Numbered from the stretch's first letter, positions 1-9,212 are shown. The stretch: DNA of 64,000 bases from Bacillus carboniphilus (GCF_020524035.2 NZ_CP129013.1:3162001-3226000), one strand, 5' to 3'. Numbers and translations: made by a program. Notes: generated from the letters alone by a model not told the origin.

Positions 1-546
1 ACTTTATTAATATTGCTGGTGGAGGTCGGTTAACGGAGTTAACGTATGATGTACCAAGTAAATTAAAAACGATGCTCGGTCAGCTCGCCTATTATTTAAA
101 AGGAATAGAAATGCTTCCTTCTATAAGACCATCCCAAGCAAAAATTGAGTTCGATGGTGAACAATTTGAGGGAGAAGTCATGTTGTTTTTAGTTTCTTTA
201 ACAAACTCAGTAGGTGGTTTTGAAAAACTAGCACCGCAATCAAGACTAAATGACGGAATGTTTGACTTGTTAATCTTAAAGAAGACGAATTTAGCTGAGT
301 TCATTCGAATCGTTACATTAGCGCTTCGTGGAGAACATGTTAAGGATTCTCATGTTATTTATAGGCAAGTAAAAAAAAATAAAGGTTGAGACAGATCAAA
401 AAATGATGCTTAATTTAGATGGAGAATACGGGGGGCTATTACCTGGTGATTTTGAAAATCTATTTGAGCATATTGAAGTCATCATGTCGAAGGAAAAATC
501 TGAGCGAATGGATGAACTTGATCGTATGATAGAATTGAGTGATTAG
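1..546 (+). pseudogene. dagK: Diacylglycerol kinase DgkB/DagK, 3' part, frameshifted
   Basis: Lipid kinase of the DAGK_cat/YegS class, which returns diacylglycerol to the phospholipid pool by phosphorylation at the membrane. The window opens inside the gene; the visible frame has the GGG segment (GGGRLTELTYDVP), the SVGGFEKLAPQSRLNDGMFDLL core and then a premature stop at 387-389. The family's C-terminal block (MMLNLDGEYGG...LPGDF.NL..HIEV) follows in another frame and ends at 546. The shift falls in a run of nine A (371-379); eight A would restore one frame. Its place just upstream of rlmCD matches the usual Bacillus order. Identity is firm. Whether the break is real or a sequencing error is open. 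Confidence 0.85.
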
Positions 547-621
547 CAGGGCGCCTGAGAAAAGGGGTCCTACTTTTAATATGGTCTAACCTATTTTTTA
601 AATGAAAAGGAAGATTCAACT

Positions 622-2002
622 ATGACGAAACAAACCCCTCCTGTACAAAAAAAACGAGTATTACAACGTTCAATTTGAAGATTTAACCCATGATGGTGCA
701 GGAGTAGCGAAGGTTGACGGTTTTCCTATTTTTGTTCAAGGTGCTCTTCCAGATGAAAAGGGAAAAATAAAGGTTATCAAAGTAAAAAAAGGGTTTGCCT
801 TTGGACGCTTAATGGAGCTCACTGAACAAAGTAAGGAAAGACAAGATGCACCTTGCCCAATCTATAAGCAATGTGGTGGGTGTCAGCTTCAACATTTAAG
901 TTATCAAGGGCAACTCGACTACAAACAAAAACAAGTTAAAGATGTCCTTAAGCGCATAGGCAAACTTGATTTAGAAAAGGTAAAGGTCCATCCTACATTA
1001 GGGATGGAGGACCCTTGGAATTATAGAAACAAAGCTCAAGTCCCAGTCGGAGAACGTGAAGGAGGGCTTGTAGCAGGTTTTTATCAACAAAGGTCACATG
1101 AAATCATTAATATGGAAAGGTGTCTCATCCAGCAGGCAGAAAATGACCATGTTGTCCAAGCTGTTAAAGAAATTTGTGAACGATTCGGCATTAAAGCATA
1201 TGATGAAAAAAAGCATAAAGGATGGCTACGTCATATAATCGTTCGCTATGGCTATGTGTCGGGACAAATGATGCTTGTATTTGTCACAAAAACATCAGAT
1301 TTCCCCCATACAAAAGCCTTATTACAGGAAATCACGAGCCAGTTTTCAATGATTCGCTCAATTGTCCAAAACGTAAATAGTAAACGAACAAACGTGATTT
1401 TTGGTGAGGAAACGAATGTCCTGTTTGGCTCAGAATATATATATGACAAAATCGGTGATATAGAGTTTGCCATTTCAGCACGTTCGTTTTATCAAGTAAA
1501 TCCAGAACAAACAAGAGTACTATATGATAAAGCACTGGAATATGCAGAATTAACAGGTGAAGAATCCGTTATCGACGCTTATTGCGGGATTGGCACAATC
1601 TCGTTATTTTTAGCGCAAAAAGCAAAACAAGTTTTCGGTGTCGAAATTGTTCCAGAGGCGATTGAAGATGCAAAACGAAACGCAGAACTAAATGGAATGT
1701 CGAACGCCGAGTTTGCGGTCGGACAAGCAGAAGAGGTCATTCCAACCTGGTATAAGGAAGGGAATAAAGCAGAAGTAATTGTCGTCGATCCACCTAGAAA
1801 AGGCTGTGATGAAGCCCTTCTTCAAACGATCATCGATATGAAGCCAAAACGAGTCGTTTACGTTTCTTGCAATCCATCCACCCTAGCCAGAGACTTACAC
1901 ATCCTCGAACAAGGAGGATTTGAAACAAAAGAGGTCCAACCTGTTGACATGTTTCCTCACACATCTCACGTTGAGACAGTCGCGTTGATAGAGTTGAAAT
2001 AG
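622..2002 (+). pseudogene. rlmCD: 23S rRNA (uracil-C5)-methyltransferase RlmCD, frameshifted in the N-terminal TRAM domain
   Basis: SAM-dependent methyltransferase that makes m5U in 23S rRNA. ATG at 622 follows an AAGGAAG site, but the frame stops at a TGA after 18 codons. The TRAM domain ([20 protein letters not shown]) continues one frame over, and the rest is open to 2002. The shift lies in A8 at 647-654; seven A would restore the reading. Counting from the internal ATG at 812, the iron-sulfur cysteines are C15, C21, C24 and C104, followed by the SAM motif [11 protein letters not shown], the VDPPRKGC motif and the catalytic-cysteine motif VSCNPST. A protein started at 812 would keep catalysis but lose TRAM, the RNA-binding part. 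It sits downstream of dagK, as in other Bacillaceae. Confidence 0.9.
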
Positions 2003-2058
2003 CTTAGTATCAATAGGTTGAGTGTATTTAAATTGAATATTCAAGTGTGTTTTATGTT

Positions 2059-2088
2059 CCCTCGGACTATTGGTTCGGGGGATTTTTT
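2059..2088 (+). terminator. Rho-independent terminator after rlmCD
   Basis: A seven-pair stem CCCTCGG/TCGGGGG (with G-T pairs) around a nine-base loop is followed by ATTTTTT. It lies about 60 bases after the rlmCD stop and fits the end of that transcript. Confidence 0.7.
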
Positions 2089-2196
2089 GACCCCCGGGGG
2101 TTTTATTGTTACGCGGAAAAGAGTAGTGAAGTTTTATGGAGATGTTTTAGTGATTTGGGGGGAGACCTTTTTTTTTAGAAAAGTGATACAAACCCT

Positions 2197-2487
2197 ATGG
2201 CTTACAATATAGTTTCTGTAGGACATACGGCAGATACGGTAGAAGGTGAATTACTAAGAGCAATAGAAAGACTTCGATATGAGGCGCAAAATAATGGGAA
2301 TGGTCACTGGGATGATGGATTTGAACTTTTTTGTATGTATATATGAGAGACATTAAATGACGAAAGAGTATTCAAAAATGAAGTTTTACAACAAATAAGA
2401 AGAAATATTGAGACCTTATTGAATTATGAAAGCCCATATTTAGAAGATGATTTATATGACAGGATAATAAATCAAACGATTGAGTAG
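2197..2487 (+). pseudogene. Small hypothetical protein with an in-frame stop
   Basis: A 96-codon reading frame, MAYNIVSVGHTADTVEGELL to ...DRIINQTIE, interrupted by one TGA after ELFCMYI; the frame is the same on both sides, so this is a nonsense change, not a shift. No good ribosome binding site precedes the ATG, so the 5' end may be missing. The acidic, helix-rich sequence and its position at the head of a run of small orphan genes suggest an immunity-type protein, but I do not recognise the family. Confidence 0.45.
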
Positions 2488-2560
2488 AGTCATTCACATA
2501 ATGGTCCTATATCTAGGGAGAAGGACCCCGATCAACTTAGATAGGAAAGAAGGAGGTTAT

Positions 2561-3088
2561 ATGTTTATGAACGATAGAAAACAGTTATTGCAACAAAAGT
2601 TAAAGGCAACTAAGCAAAAAATTAGCAGAAAAGAGTTAATAGAGTTGCTACCTGATAATCTTTCAGTAGTTATAGAGGAAGCTACGTTCTTTACTGATCC
2701 TAAAGTAGAACATATTTTAAACAACTTATATAATTTATGGAACAATGAATTGCACCTACACAGCTTTATTAATAAGTACAGCGAAAACAGAAAAGAATTT
2801 AGTTGGGAAAATGAGGTGATTAGTTTTGTTCAAGGGTTAAATTTTAAACAGGAACTAGGATATTTATATGTTGGCATAGAAAAAAGTCCTCTTTATCTTG
2901 TTGGTGGTAAATGGCTAATAGAGAATTTTGATGTGTTCTGGGAACAAATTAGTTTTGAAGACATATGGTTTTTTGGGAAAGATCTTAGTAATGGGGTATT
3001 AGTTTCTCAGTACGGAGGATATTTAGAACACGATCCAAACCCCAAAGAAATAATGTATGCTATTACATATTGGGGCATTGATAAATAA
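2561..3088 (+). CDS. Hypothetical acidic protein, immunity-like context
   Basis: The start is placed at ATG 2561, directly after AGGAGG at 2551 (a second in-frame ATG at 2567 has a better spacing of ten). The product is about 175 residues: a basic N-terminus (RKQLLQQKLKATKQKIS), a helical middle, and a C-terminus with many aromatics (WFFGKDLSNGVLVSQYGGYL, then YAITYWGIDK). There is no signal peptide or membrane helix, so it is cytoplasmic. It is followed 50 bases later by a DUF2251 gene on the same strand, and the two may be co-transcribed. It has the look of small immunity proteins found in polymorphic-toxin immunity arrays, but this is inference from context. Confidence 0.75.
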   Translation: MFMNDRKQLLQQKLKATKQKISRKELIELLPDNLSVVIEEATFFTDPKVEHILNNLYNLWNNELHLHSFINKYSENRKEFSWENEVISFVQGLNFKQELGYLYVGIEKSPLYLVGGKWLIENFDVFWEQISFEDIWFFGKDLSNGVLVSQYGGYLEHDPNPKEIMYAITYWGIDK

Positions 3089-3138
3089 GATTTAGCTTTA
3101 ACAAATAGTATAGAGAAAGTACGGAGGAGTTGATCGTA

Positions 3139-3534
3139 TTGAATGATCAAGAAGAAGGTTTTGTGATAGATGGTATATCACCAGATGGAAAGTGGTTAGT
3201 AGTCTTTGAGGATAATGGAGAACCAGCTTACTTGTATTTATATTCTCTAACATCCAGTGGTGATATTTCAGGAATTGTTGATCACCTATGGATTTATAAT
3301 CAAATATCCCCTCCTATCGACGAGTGTGATCAAGTGAGTATTGTATGGTCAGCAGATTCTATGAAATCTATCATTATTGTAGACGGTGAATGTTGGGGAA
3401 TGTTTGACCTTTTATCAATGAGAAAACTCACTGCTCCAAGGGATCAAAACATTATAGTAACTATTCCATTAGAAATTTGGGAAGAAGGAATTCCATCTCA
3501 ATTAGGAGAAACATTAGGTGTATTATTACACTAA
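3139..3534 (+). CDS. DUF2251 family protein
   Basis: The N-terminal pattern EEGFVIDGISPDGKWLVVFED with 'GEPAYLYLY' is that of DUF2251, a small beta-rich family of unknown function often found among immunity-type genes. TTG at 3139 is chosen because GGAGGA at 3123-3128 lies ten bases upstream; TTG at 3130 would sit almost on the binding site. The protein is about 131 residues and cytoplasmic. It follows the 2561 gene by 50 bases on the same strand. The reading frame looks whole. Confidence 0.7.
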   Translation: MNDQEEGFVIDGISPDGKWLVVFEDNGEPAYLYLYSLTSSGDISGIVDHLWIYNQISPPIDECDQVSIVWSADSMKSIIIVDGECWGMFDLLSMRKLTAPRDQNIIVTIPLEIWEEGIPSQLGETLGVLLH

Positions 3535-3536
3535 AA

Positions 3537-3671
3537 TAAGCTCTTCCATTCCCTTATTTGCTCAAGAATTGGATCATCTTTACTAACAGGTATTTTTTAA
3601 ATTTCAAAGTCCCTTGGCTGTTCATTAATAATTCTGTTTAAAAGCTTTTGCTTTAATTCTTTTCTGTCGAT
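3537..3671 (-). pseudogene. Decayed duplicate of the 65-residue gene at 4715-4912
   Basis: Read on the minus strand this gives xDRKELKQKLLNRIINEQ, PRDFEI, stop, KIPVSKDDPILEQIREW, nearly the same as the intact gene 1.2 kb away. The upstream sequence, including the AGGAG site, is also duplicated. Two lesions are visible: the start ATG has become ATC at 3669-3671, and there is an in-frame TAA after FEI. The copy ends where the intact gene continues with SLFAHTKM, so the duplication or a later deletion removed the 3' end. Confidence 0.8.
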
Positions 3672-3692
3672 TACGGAGCCTCCTATCAAAAG

Positions 3693-3996
3693 AATACATA
3701 AGCTAGTTGTTCGGGAAGGGTTCTGTTTTTTATTAACGGGGTCCGTTACCTATCGCAACAACATCTATTTGCATAAGAAAATGAATATGTAAATGTATAG
3801 AAAATCGCATTATGTTTTGAATAGGTATTATGATAACAAAAAAACGGTACCTCAACCCTTAACGGACCAGGATGCGGCTTTTATTTTATTCCGGGGGTTT
3901 ATACAATTAAAGCCCCCGTTTCTGTATGAATCGATTTTAAGAAATTTTAGTACTTATTTTGATTTAACGCAACCTATCTAAATATATCTTCTAATT
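3693..3996. other. Stretch without a supported gene
   Basis: Only a 62-codon open frame (3793-3981, plus) without a ribosome binding site is present; its sequence is not recognisable to me. It contains a GC-rich inverted pair CGGGGG/CCCCCG around 3891-3924 that is not followed by a T run. Confidence 0.3.
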
Positions 3997-4392
3997 TTAT
4001 TCGTATGCTTTAAATTGATCTTCGCTCTCATTTAATACAATTAATTCTCCTTCAATCCTATCTATACCTATTAGAATATAGGAGTTCTTTTCTTTTGCGT
4101 CTTCATTTATTTCTTTGATTGATATTGTTGTGTTATTTTCAGTAATGTCTGCCTTTGAAAATTCCAAAGTTTTGTCACTTGATCCAGATGAAATAACTAC
4201 CATCTTTCTTCCTTCCGAAATTGTAAAGACTTTATATCCTCGAAAATCTGTTTCATTATTTTGGAGTTGTACCACATAGTTTCCTACATTGCTATCTTCG
4301 TCAATCCTATCTTTTTCTAACACCCAGGTATTAGAAACGCAAGCACTCAATGTTACCAGTAACAGGAATACCAATAGCAATAATTTTTTCAT
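3997..4392 (-). CDS. Small lipoprotein of unknown function
   Basis: The N-terminus MKKLLLLVFLLLVTLSAC is a lipoprotein signal peptide with lipobox LSAC, so the mature protein should be lipid-anchored at the outer face of the membrane. The start is the ATG of MKKLL, with GGAGGG ten bases upstream; an in-frame ATG six codons earlier overlaps that site and is unlikely. The mature part (about 114 residues) is charged and probably beta-rich. Next to it on both sides are the duplicated 65-residue gene and its remnant, all on the minus strand. I do not recognise the family. Confidence 0.8.
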   Translation of the reverse strand: MKKLLLLVFLLLVTLSACVSNTWVLEKDRIDEDSNVGNYVVQLQNNETDFRGYKVFTISEGRKMVVISSGSSDKTLEFSKADITENNTTISIKEINEDAKEKNSYILIGIDRIEGELIVLNESEDQFKAYE

Positions 4393-4452
4393 AACCTTAG
4401 TGCCCTCCATTCTACCAAATAACTATACAACTTCAACTAAAGCACCCTAATG

Positions 4453-4649
4453 TTGAGGATAACCACTATTCCAAATACTAAATGTGATGGTTTTGAGCCT
4501 TACATCATTTTATCAAGTACTATTGAAGATAAAGATGTGATAGTTGTTGGAAAGTGAAAACCATTTTAAATTCAAAAGTTGATATGGAAAAGTTACAAAA
4601 ATACAAAGACCAATTCACATCGTACCAAAAAAAGTATAAAACCAACTAA
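4453..4649 (+). pseudogene. Gene fragment, frameshifted
   Basis: Two adjoining frames read LRITTIPNTKCDGFEPYIIL, SSTIEDKDVIVVGK, stop, and one base over KTILNSKVDMEKLQKYKDQ, FTSYQKKYKTN, stop. Adding one G at GGAAAGTGAAAA (around 4553) would join them. The 5' end is missing. It looks like the C-terminal part of a small secreted or lipoprotein-type gene; function unknown. Confidence 0.4.
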
Positions 4650-4714
4650 AAAAGCATTAAGAAATTAATTAAAATGTTTGAGATAATTGCTGGTCAATTT
4701 TTAATTTAGCAATT

Positions 4715-4912
4715 CTAATACCACCATCCAATCATAATGCCAAAGAAAGATTTCTGACGCATTTTTGTATGAGCAAATAAGCTCTCCCATTCCCTTATTT
4801 GCTCAAGAATTGGATCATCATCGCTAACAGGTATCTTTTTAATTTCAAAATCCTTAGGTTGTTCATTAAAAATTCTGTTTAGAAGCTCTTGCTTCAATTC
4901 TTCTCTTTCCAT
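4715..4912 (-). CDS. Conserved-looking 65-residue hypothetical protein
   Basis: The start is placed at the ATG of MEREELKQELLNR, eight bases after an AGGAG site; an earlier in-frame ATG overlaps that site. The product is a short charged protein: helix (EELKQELLNRIFNEQ), a PKDFEIKKIPVSDDDP linker, a helix (ILEQIREWESLF) and a hydrophobic tail ending IMIGWWY. A decayed second copy lies at 3537-3671, so this locus has been duplicated. Function unknown. Confidence 0.6.
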   Translation of the reverse strand: MEREELKQELLNRIFNEQPKDFEIKKIPVSDDDPILEQIREWESLFAHTKMRQKSFFGIMIGWWY

Positions 4913-5145
4913 TACTGAATCTCCTATCAAAAGAATATATAAGTTAATTGTTTTAAAAGGGTAAAAGGAATGATGTTTTATCCTTTGCTCCTTACTTATT
5001 ATTGCTTTGGGGTTAAATGGATTTAAGGAATAAAAGATCAGCTTAATTAGTAATAATAGGAGGATAGTAGTATAGTTTCATGGACACACCTGAGTTAAGT
5101 TTTCTAATTCTTGACTATAATAAAAAACGAAAGGATGTGTCCTTG

Positions 5146-6300
5146 ATGGGTAACCAAGGTGTTAGTAAAAAATTCAATGAAGACTTCAAAAAAACGGTGG
5201 TTAATCTTTATCATTCTGGCAACTCAGTAAGCAATCTAAGTAGCGAATATGGCGTGTCTGAAGTGACGATTTATTAATGGATTAAACGATTCTCTCCAAT
5301 CAATTTAGAACATGGTTCGACCGTTACAACGGACGATTTAATCCAATTAAAAAAACAAATGCGCCGCCTTCAGGAGGAGAATGAAATATTAAAAAAGGCT
5401 ATGGCCATATTCGCGAAAAAGTAAGTAAAACTGAGTTAGCCGCTACGATTGAAAAGTATAAAGATCAACACCCTATACAAGCACTGTGTGAAGTCCTAGA
5501 TATTCCAAGAAGTACGTATTATCAATCACTACATGAAACAGAGTCTAATCGTGATCGTGAGAACAAGGAACTAACCAAAGAAATGATGGAAATTCATATA
5601 GATAGTAAAAAACGGTACGGAGCACCCAAAATTCATATGGAACTCGAAAAAAAAGGATTTTTCGTGAGTCTAAAAAAGAGTTCAAAGGCTAATGAAAAAA
5701 GCTGGAATCCGCTCCATTATACAAAGGAAATATCATCCTTATACTAGTCAGCACCAAGTAACAGAACAAGAAAACTTATTAAACCGAGACTTTACCACCA
5801 CAACGATTAATGAAAAATGGGTGGGAGATATTACGTATATCCATACGATTAAAGATGGTTGGTGCTACTTAGCTTCAGTGATGGATTTACATTCTAAGAA
5901 AATCATAGGTTATTCCTTTTCAAAAACGATGACGACAGACCTAGTGACAAAAGCACTGGATCATGCGTATGAAACGCAATTTCCTAAAAAGGAGCTCATC
6001 TTTCATTCGGATTTAGGCTCTCAATATACAAGTGAAGAATTTGCAGAATCCATCCGTTCCAAGGGGATCAAACATTCATTTAGCCGAAAAGGTTGCCCAT
6101 ATGATAATGCTTGTATTGAATCGTTTCACGCTATTTTGAAAAAAGAAGAAGTCCATCAAGTTAAATACCTAAACTATCAATCGGCTAACATGGCTTTATT
6201 TCAATATATTGAAGGCTGGTACAACCGGAAAAGAATCCATGGAGGTATTGGGTATCGAACTCCACAAGAAGTAGAAGACAGCATTCGGGCATGCGCATAG
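5146..6300 (+). pseudogene. IS3-family transposase (OrfA/OrfB), inactivated
   Basis: OrfA (5146-5424) is a helix-turn-helix protein (FNEDFKKTVVNLYHSG...YGVSEVTIY) followed by a leucine-zipper-like helix. It has an in-frame TAA at 5275-5277. OrfA and OrfB overlap in the -1 frame near GCGAAAAAGTAA, as is normal for programmed frameshifting in this family. OrfB has the DDE integrase core: GDITYIHT, HSDLGSQYTS and the glutamate in YDNACIESFHA. A further shift at A6 (5672-5677) separates the OrfB N-terminus from the core; five A would restore it. At least two lesions make autonomous transposition unlikely. Confidence 0.85.
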
Positions 6301-6340
6301 CGACTCTCTAACATGTGTGAATCAAGCTTTATAGGGAGTA

Positions 6341-6413
6341 GCGGGCATGATAGCCTCCTTTGGCGATGCCGATGTCGGAGCATCTTGTTTCTCGGCAACA
6401 GAATCATGCCCGC
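6341..6413. repeat. Strong inverted repeat GCGGGCATGAT...ATCATGCCCGC
   Basis: A perfect 11-base inverted repeat (6341-6351 and 6403-6413) encloses 51 bases that hold a second hairpin, GATGC...GCATC. It sits between orfB and the right end of the IS3 element. A related design (GGCATGA...TCATGCCCGC with a nested hairpin) occurs at 24368-24434. It could be a structured RNA or a small mobile cassette. Confidence 0.6.
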
Positions 6414-6504
6414 GGAGGGACCCTGTCAAGCGTCAAATTAAAACAAGTTTTCTTCGAGCATAGGTATTAAAGTGAACTAACTTTTTTGTGTCCGAAAATT
6501 TGAC

Positions 6505-7203
6505 TCAGATCCAGGATTCAATCCATTTGTATCCTTTTCCATTACGTTTACACCAATCCACAAAACCTGAAGTTTCCTCCTCATTAAATTGAATCCAATC
6601 ATTTATTAAGTTCTTATAGTACAATAGCTGATTGTTTATGTATTGAACTTCCTGTTCGTTTTCTATTTTATTTTTAAGATCTTCGATTTCATTAATAAGT
6701 AACCTATCCTCCATAATGTCTCCTAAATATAAATCTTCTGATATATGGTGAAAAGAGAACCAAAGGGAGTCGAAGAGGATTTCAATCAACTTTAACAAAG
6801 ATTGTTGTTCTTTAGTACCACCTGCTTGAATGGATAGGTTTAAATGTTTTTTTCTTTCATAAGTGTTTAAAAAAAGTCCAAACCACCTATAGGGTCTTGG
6901 GTCCTTAGGATCGCTCATTATCCATTTTTCTAAAATCGGCTTCAATAAGTTTTCCTCTAATGGATAGGTAAGTATGTTTTGTGTTTCTGATAAGGCTTCA
7001 AATAGACCAAAAAGCCAACAAGCAAAGTCTTTTTGTTTTTTTGTATCCCACTTCTTTGCTTCTTCAATAAATAAGTCTAATGTTTTAAATGCATCCTTAC
7101 GAAGTCCTTTATCTCTTAAAATGCAAAAGTCTTTGAACAATAGATAATCATCTGCTTGTTCATTGTGTATAACTTCTTTAAAAGAATAATTCAAATCTTT
7201 CAC
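6505..7203 (-). CDS. Hypothetical protein, C-terminus altered by the IS3 insertion
   Basis: A cytoplasmic, helix-rich protein of about 232 residues starting at GTG (MKDLNYSFKEVIHNEQADDY) with a close AAGGA site. The SDPKDPRPYRWFGLFL segment resembles short helical-repeat proteins. The last codons (TGG ATC TGA) belong to the IS3 terminal repeat, so the native C-terminus is cut and replaced by two IS-encoded residues. It is followed downstream in its direction by the IS and preceded by another small gene on the same strand. Family not recognised; context suggests immunity-type genes. Confidence 0.65.
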   Translation of the reverse strand: MKDLNYSFKEVIHNEQADDYLLFKDFCILRDKGLRKDAFKTLDLFIEEAKKWDTKKQKDFACWLFGLFEALSETQNILTYPLEENLLKPILEKWIMSDPKDPRPYRWFGLFLNTYERKKHLNLSIQAGGTKEQQSLLKLIEILFDSLWFSFHHISEDLYLGDIMEDRLLINEIEDLKNKIENEQEVQYINNQLLYYKNLINDWIQFNEEETSGFVDWCKRNGKGYKWIESWI

Positions 7204-7270
7204 AATCCTTATTTTTCTTTAGTTTGCTCTTTTTTAAAGAGCTTCTGTGACCTATTGACTTGTAACTTTT

Positions 7271-7759
7271 TTAATCCTCTTGCGATTGTAATTCAGTATG
7301 ATATTGACTGTATTTTTGAAACTGACTTAAAAAGTTTTTTATACGATCTTTTACTTCTTCTGAGTTTCCATATATTTTTTGTTCTGCGAGGTAATACTCA
7401 TCTAATAAACTGTGTAGTTCTAATTCAATCCATTCACAACTGGCTGGAATATAATTAATTAAAATAGACAGAACTGTATCAATTCTTGTCATATCTTCTG
7501 TTTCTTCATAGTATTTGTTAATTAACCCTAACAGTATTTTAGTTGGGAGTTCTTCTTCAGTGAATGCGGTAAGTTCCTTTAATTTTGCACATATAAAATA
7601 CGGTTTTTCTCTTGAAGATAACGAAACTTCTATTATTTCGTATGGTGGTTCATCCACTTTTTCAATTAAGTTATCAGCCCATTTTATTACATCTTGAATT
7701 GTATAAAAACCTGCTGCCAGACCTAAGCGATACACTTCAGCTATTGTTTTTATATCCAT
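7271..7759 (-). CDS. Hypothetical protein, immunity-like context
   Basis: About 162 residues, taken from the ATG of MDIKTIAEVYRLGLAAGFYT; GAGGGG lies just upstream and two earlier ATG codons (eight and three codons upstream) have weaker sites. The sequence alternates helices with hydrophobic faces (IQDVIKWADNLIEKVDEPPY, then EELPTKILLGLINKYYEE). No signal peptide. It lies 67 bases before the 6505 gene on the same strand, and the two could be one transcript. I do not recognise the family with certainty. Confidence 0.65.
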   Translation of the reverse strand: MDIKTIAEVYRLGLAAGFYTIQDVIKWADNLIEKVDEPPYEIIEVSLSSREKPYFICAKLKELTAFTEEELPTKILLGLINKYYEETEDMTRIDTVLSILINYIPASCEWIELELHSLLDEYYLAEQKIYGNSEEVKDRIKNFLSQFQKYSQYHTELQSQED

Positions 7760-7905
7760 AAAACCCCTCATTTCAACAAGCATTCTTCTTAAAAAAGGTC
7801 ACTGTGTGATTGTTGTTTTCAACATTCTTGGGTAATAAGTATCTATAAAATTAATACATAGTTGTAGACATCCAATGTTTTTAGAGTATTTTTTTATGAT
7901 AGATA

Positions 7906-8136
7906 TTACTCGTATCGACTCCCCGCATAAAGTATTTTAGCAAAGTCCGCCCATTTAGGATTGTCTGAAAAAGATTTAGAGTCGTTAATAAAACCCTCCA
8001 TCCCTGCTAAGAAGGTTTGGATTCGTTGGTTTTCCCATTCTTTTTTATTTTTGATCAAGTCCTGTTTTAAAAAAATGATGAACTGAACTAAATCGTTCTT
8101 TGAAACGACTTTGCTTTCAATATCATTGTAATTCAA
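7906..8136 (-). CDS. DUF7660-like small protein
   Basis: The C-terminal pattern NPKWADFAKILYAGSRYE, after a helix with KKEWENQRIQTFLAGMEGFI, matches DUF7660, a family of about 80 residues with unknown function. TTG at 8136 is preceded by GGGTGAG. The product is 76 residues, cytoplasmic and complete. It is one of a series of minus-strand small genes between 6.5 and 9.2 kb. Confidence 0.65.
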   Translation of the reverse strand: MNYNDIESKVVSKNDLVQFIIFLKQDLIKNKKEWENQRIQTFLAGMEGFINDSKSFSDNPKWADFAKILYAGSRYE

Positions 8137-8224
8137 TGGTCAACTCACCCTGCTTCTTATAGTATTTGTTAAAGTTTTGTTTTAATAAAAATTGGCCACT
8201 ATATAATGAAAAATGGTAAAAATT

Positions 8225-8602
8225 TTATTGTAGATGGTAATTTGTTTCTTTGACTAACAACACTTCTGCGCCAGAACAAAAAAAGTGTAAATTACCTGTT
8301 TCATAGTCAATTACTTCTAAGGTGATTGCTTCTAAGCCTTGTTCTTTTATATTAATAATATTTAAGTTAATTTGTTGATAAGGACCTCCACTGTTAAATT
8401 GTATACTTTGCGGGTCAAAAAACCTAAATCTAGATAGGAACCTCTGTTCTGTTTTACTGTGTATTATAAAATCAATCTCTAATACAGCCTTCTTCTCACC
8501 AAACTCTTCGAACATTTGAAGGTGAAATCCAGTGATGAATTTCACATCTGAAAAGGAAAAATTAGAGATGATGTCCTTTATTAAGGATATATTGTTAATC
8601 AT
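8225..8602 (-). CDS. Hypothetical beta-rich protein
   Basis: About 125 residues. The start is taken at the ATG of MINNISLIKDIISNF, close after GGATG; an in-frame ATG three codons earlier has no binding site. The middle reads as paired beta strands (KKAVLEIDFIIHSKTEQRFL, then RFRFFDPQSIQFN) and ends FFCSGAEVLLVKETNYHLQ. It resembles in layout small immunity proteins that start with a 'disturbance-sensing' beta sheet, but no family can be named safely. Confidence 0.6.
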   Translation of the reverse strand: MINNISLIKDIISNFSFSDVKFITGFHLQMFEEFGEKKAVLEIDFIIHSKTEQRFLSRFRFFDPQSIQFNSGGPYQQINLNIINIKEQGLEAITLEVIDYETGNLHFFCSGAEVLLVKETNYHLQ

Positions 8603-8799
8603 AATTATCATCCAATCTAAAAGATGTATCTTTACTTAAATCACTTTATTATGTAGTTAATTTATTGATTTTATTAACATAGTTAAGAAAATACCACCTG
8701 TTATGTATACAACAATTTCTTTTTGAAAATTTTAATCCTTCAGCTAAATTGATATCTATTGTTTTTTTCGTATTGTGTAATTTCTAATGCTTATATTCT

Positions 8800-8935
8800 A
8801 CTCTCTCTTGTTGTACCATTTTCCCATTCAAACAGCATTAAAGATAATAGATTCGTATTGTCGTTATTGGTGTAAAATAAAACTTTTGCTCTATCTAATT
8901 CAAAAAGAATCCGTATAACTATCTGATGGTAACAA
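8800..8935 (-). pseudogene. Gene fragment
   Basis: On the minus strand a stretch without start codon reads HQIVIRILFELDRAKVLFYT followed by NNDNTNLLSLMLFEWENGTT and a stop. It is coding-like in composition but has lost both ends. The rest of 8603-8980 holds nothing I can support. Confidence 0.3.
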
Positions 8936-8980
8936 AATCTTACTCATATAAGGCTATTCTATCAAGCCATCGGGAAAGAA

Positions 8981-9212
8981 CTATTCACTTGTTTGTAAAA
9001 GTTCTTTTGATTTAGGATCAAAAATTTTATAGTCTATTTCAACTAAATGATCTTTTGTGACAGTAACCTCACAATAGTAGGGAACGTCTCTACCATAAGA
9101 GCCCAGATTAGGTATATCCATAAAATCAAAAAATTCCTCAGTATCTAGCATTTTTATGGATGTTAAACTTGACCTTCCAGAAGAATCTATTTCAATCACG
9201 CAACTCCTAAGA
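8981..9212 (-). pseudogene. Hypothetical protein, 5' end removed by an IS1380 fragment
   Basis: The native part reads HFLRSCVIEIDSSGRSSLTS to KSKELLQTSE, stop. Going upstream, it joins at about 9212 the coding strand of an IS1380-type transposase running the other way, so the N-terminus is gone. The remaining 70-odd residues look like a beta-rich immunity-type domain; family unknown. Confidence 0.5.

Larger units (their letters stand above)
5081..6513 (+). mobile_element. IS3-family insertion sequence, degenerate
   Basis: Ends are proposed from partly matching terminal sequences: left TGGACACACCTGAGTTAAG and right (reverse complement) TGGATCTGAGTCAAATTTTC. It carries the usual two overlapping transposase frames. 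No target duplication is evident (TCA on the left, GGA on the right), so one flank may have been lost by deletion. The right end supplies the stop codon of the minus-strand gene at 6505. Between the orfB stop and the right end lies an extra 210 bases with a strong hairpin. Confidence 0.75.

Noticed and set aside
2018-2212. A 64-codon plus-strand open frame after rlmCD
   Set aside because: It spans the rlmCD terminator, has no ribosome binding site and has a composition unlike coding DNA.
5380-5430. The orfA/orfB overlap in the IS3 element as a lesion
   Set aside because: A -1 frame overlap at an A-rich site is the normal programmed frameshift arrangement of IS3-family elements.
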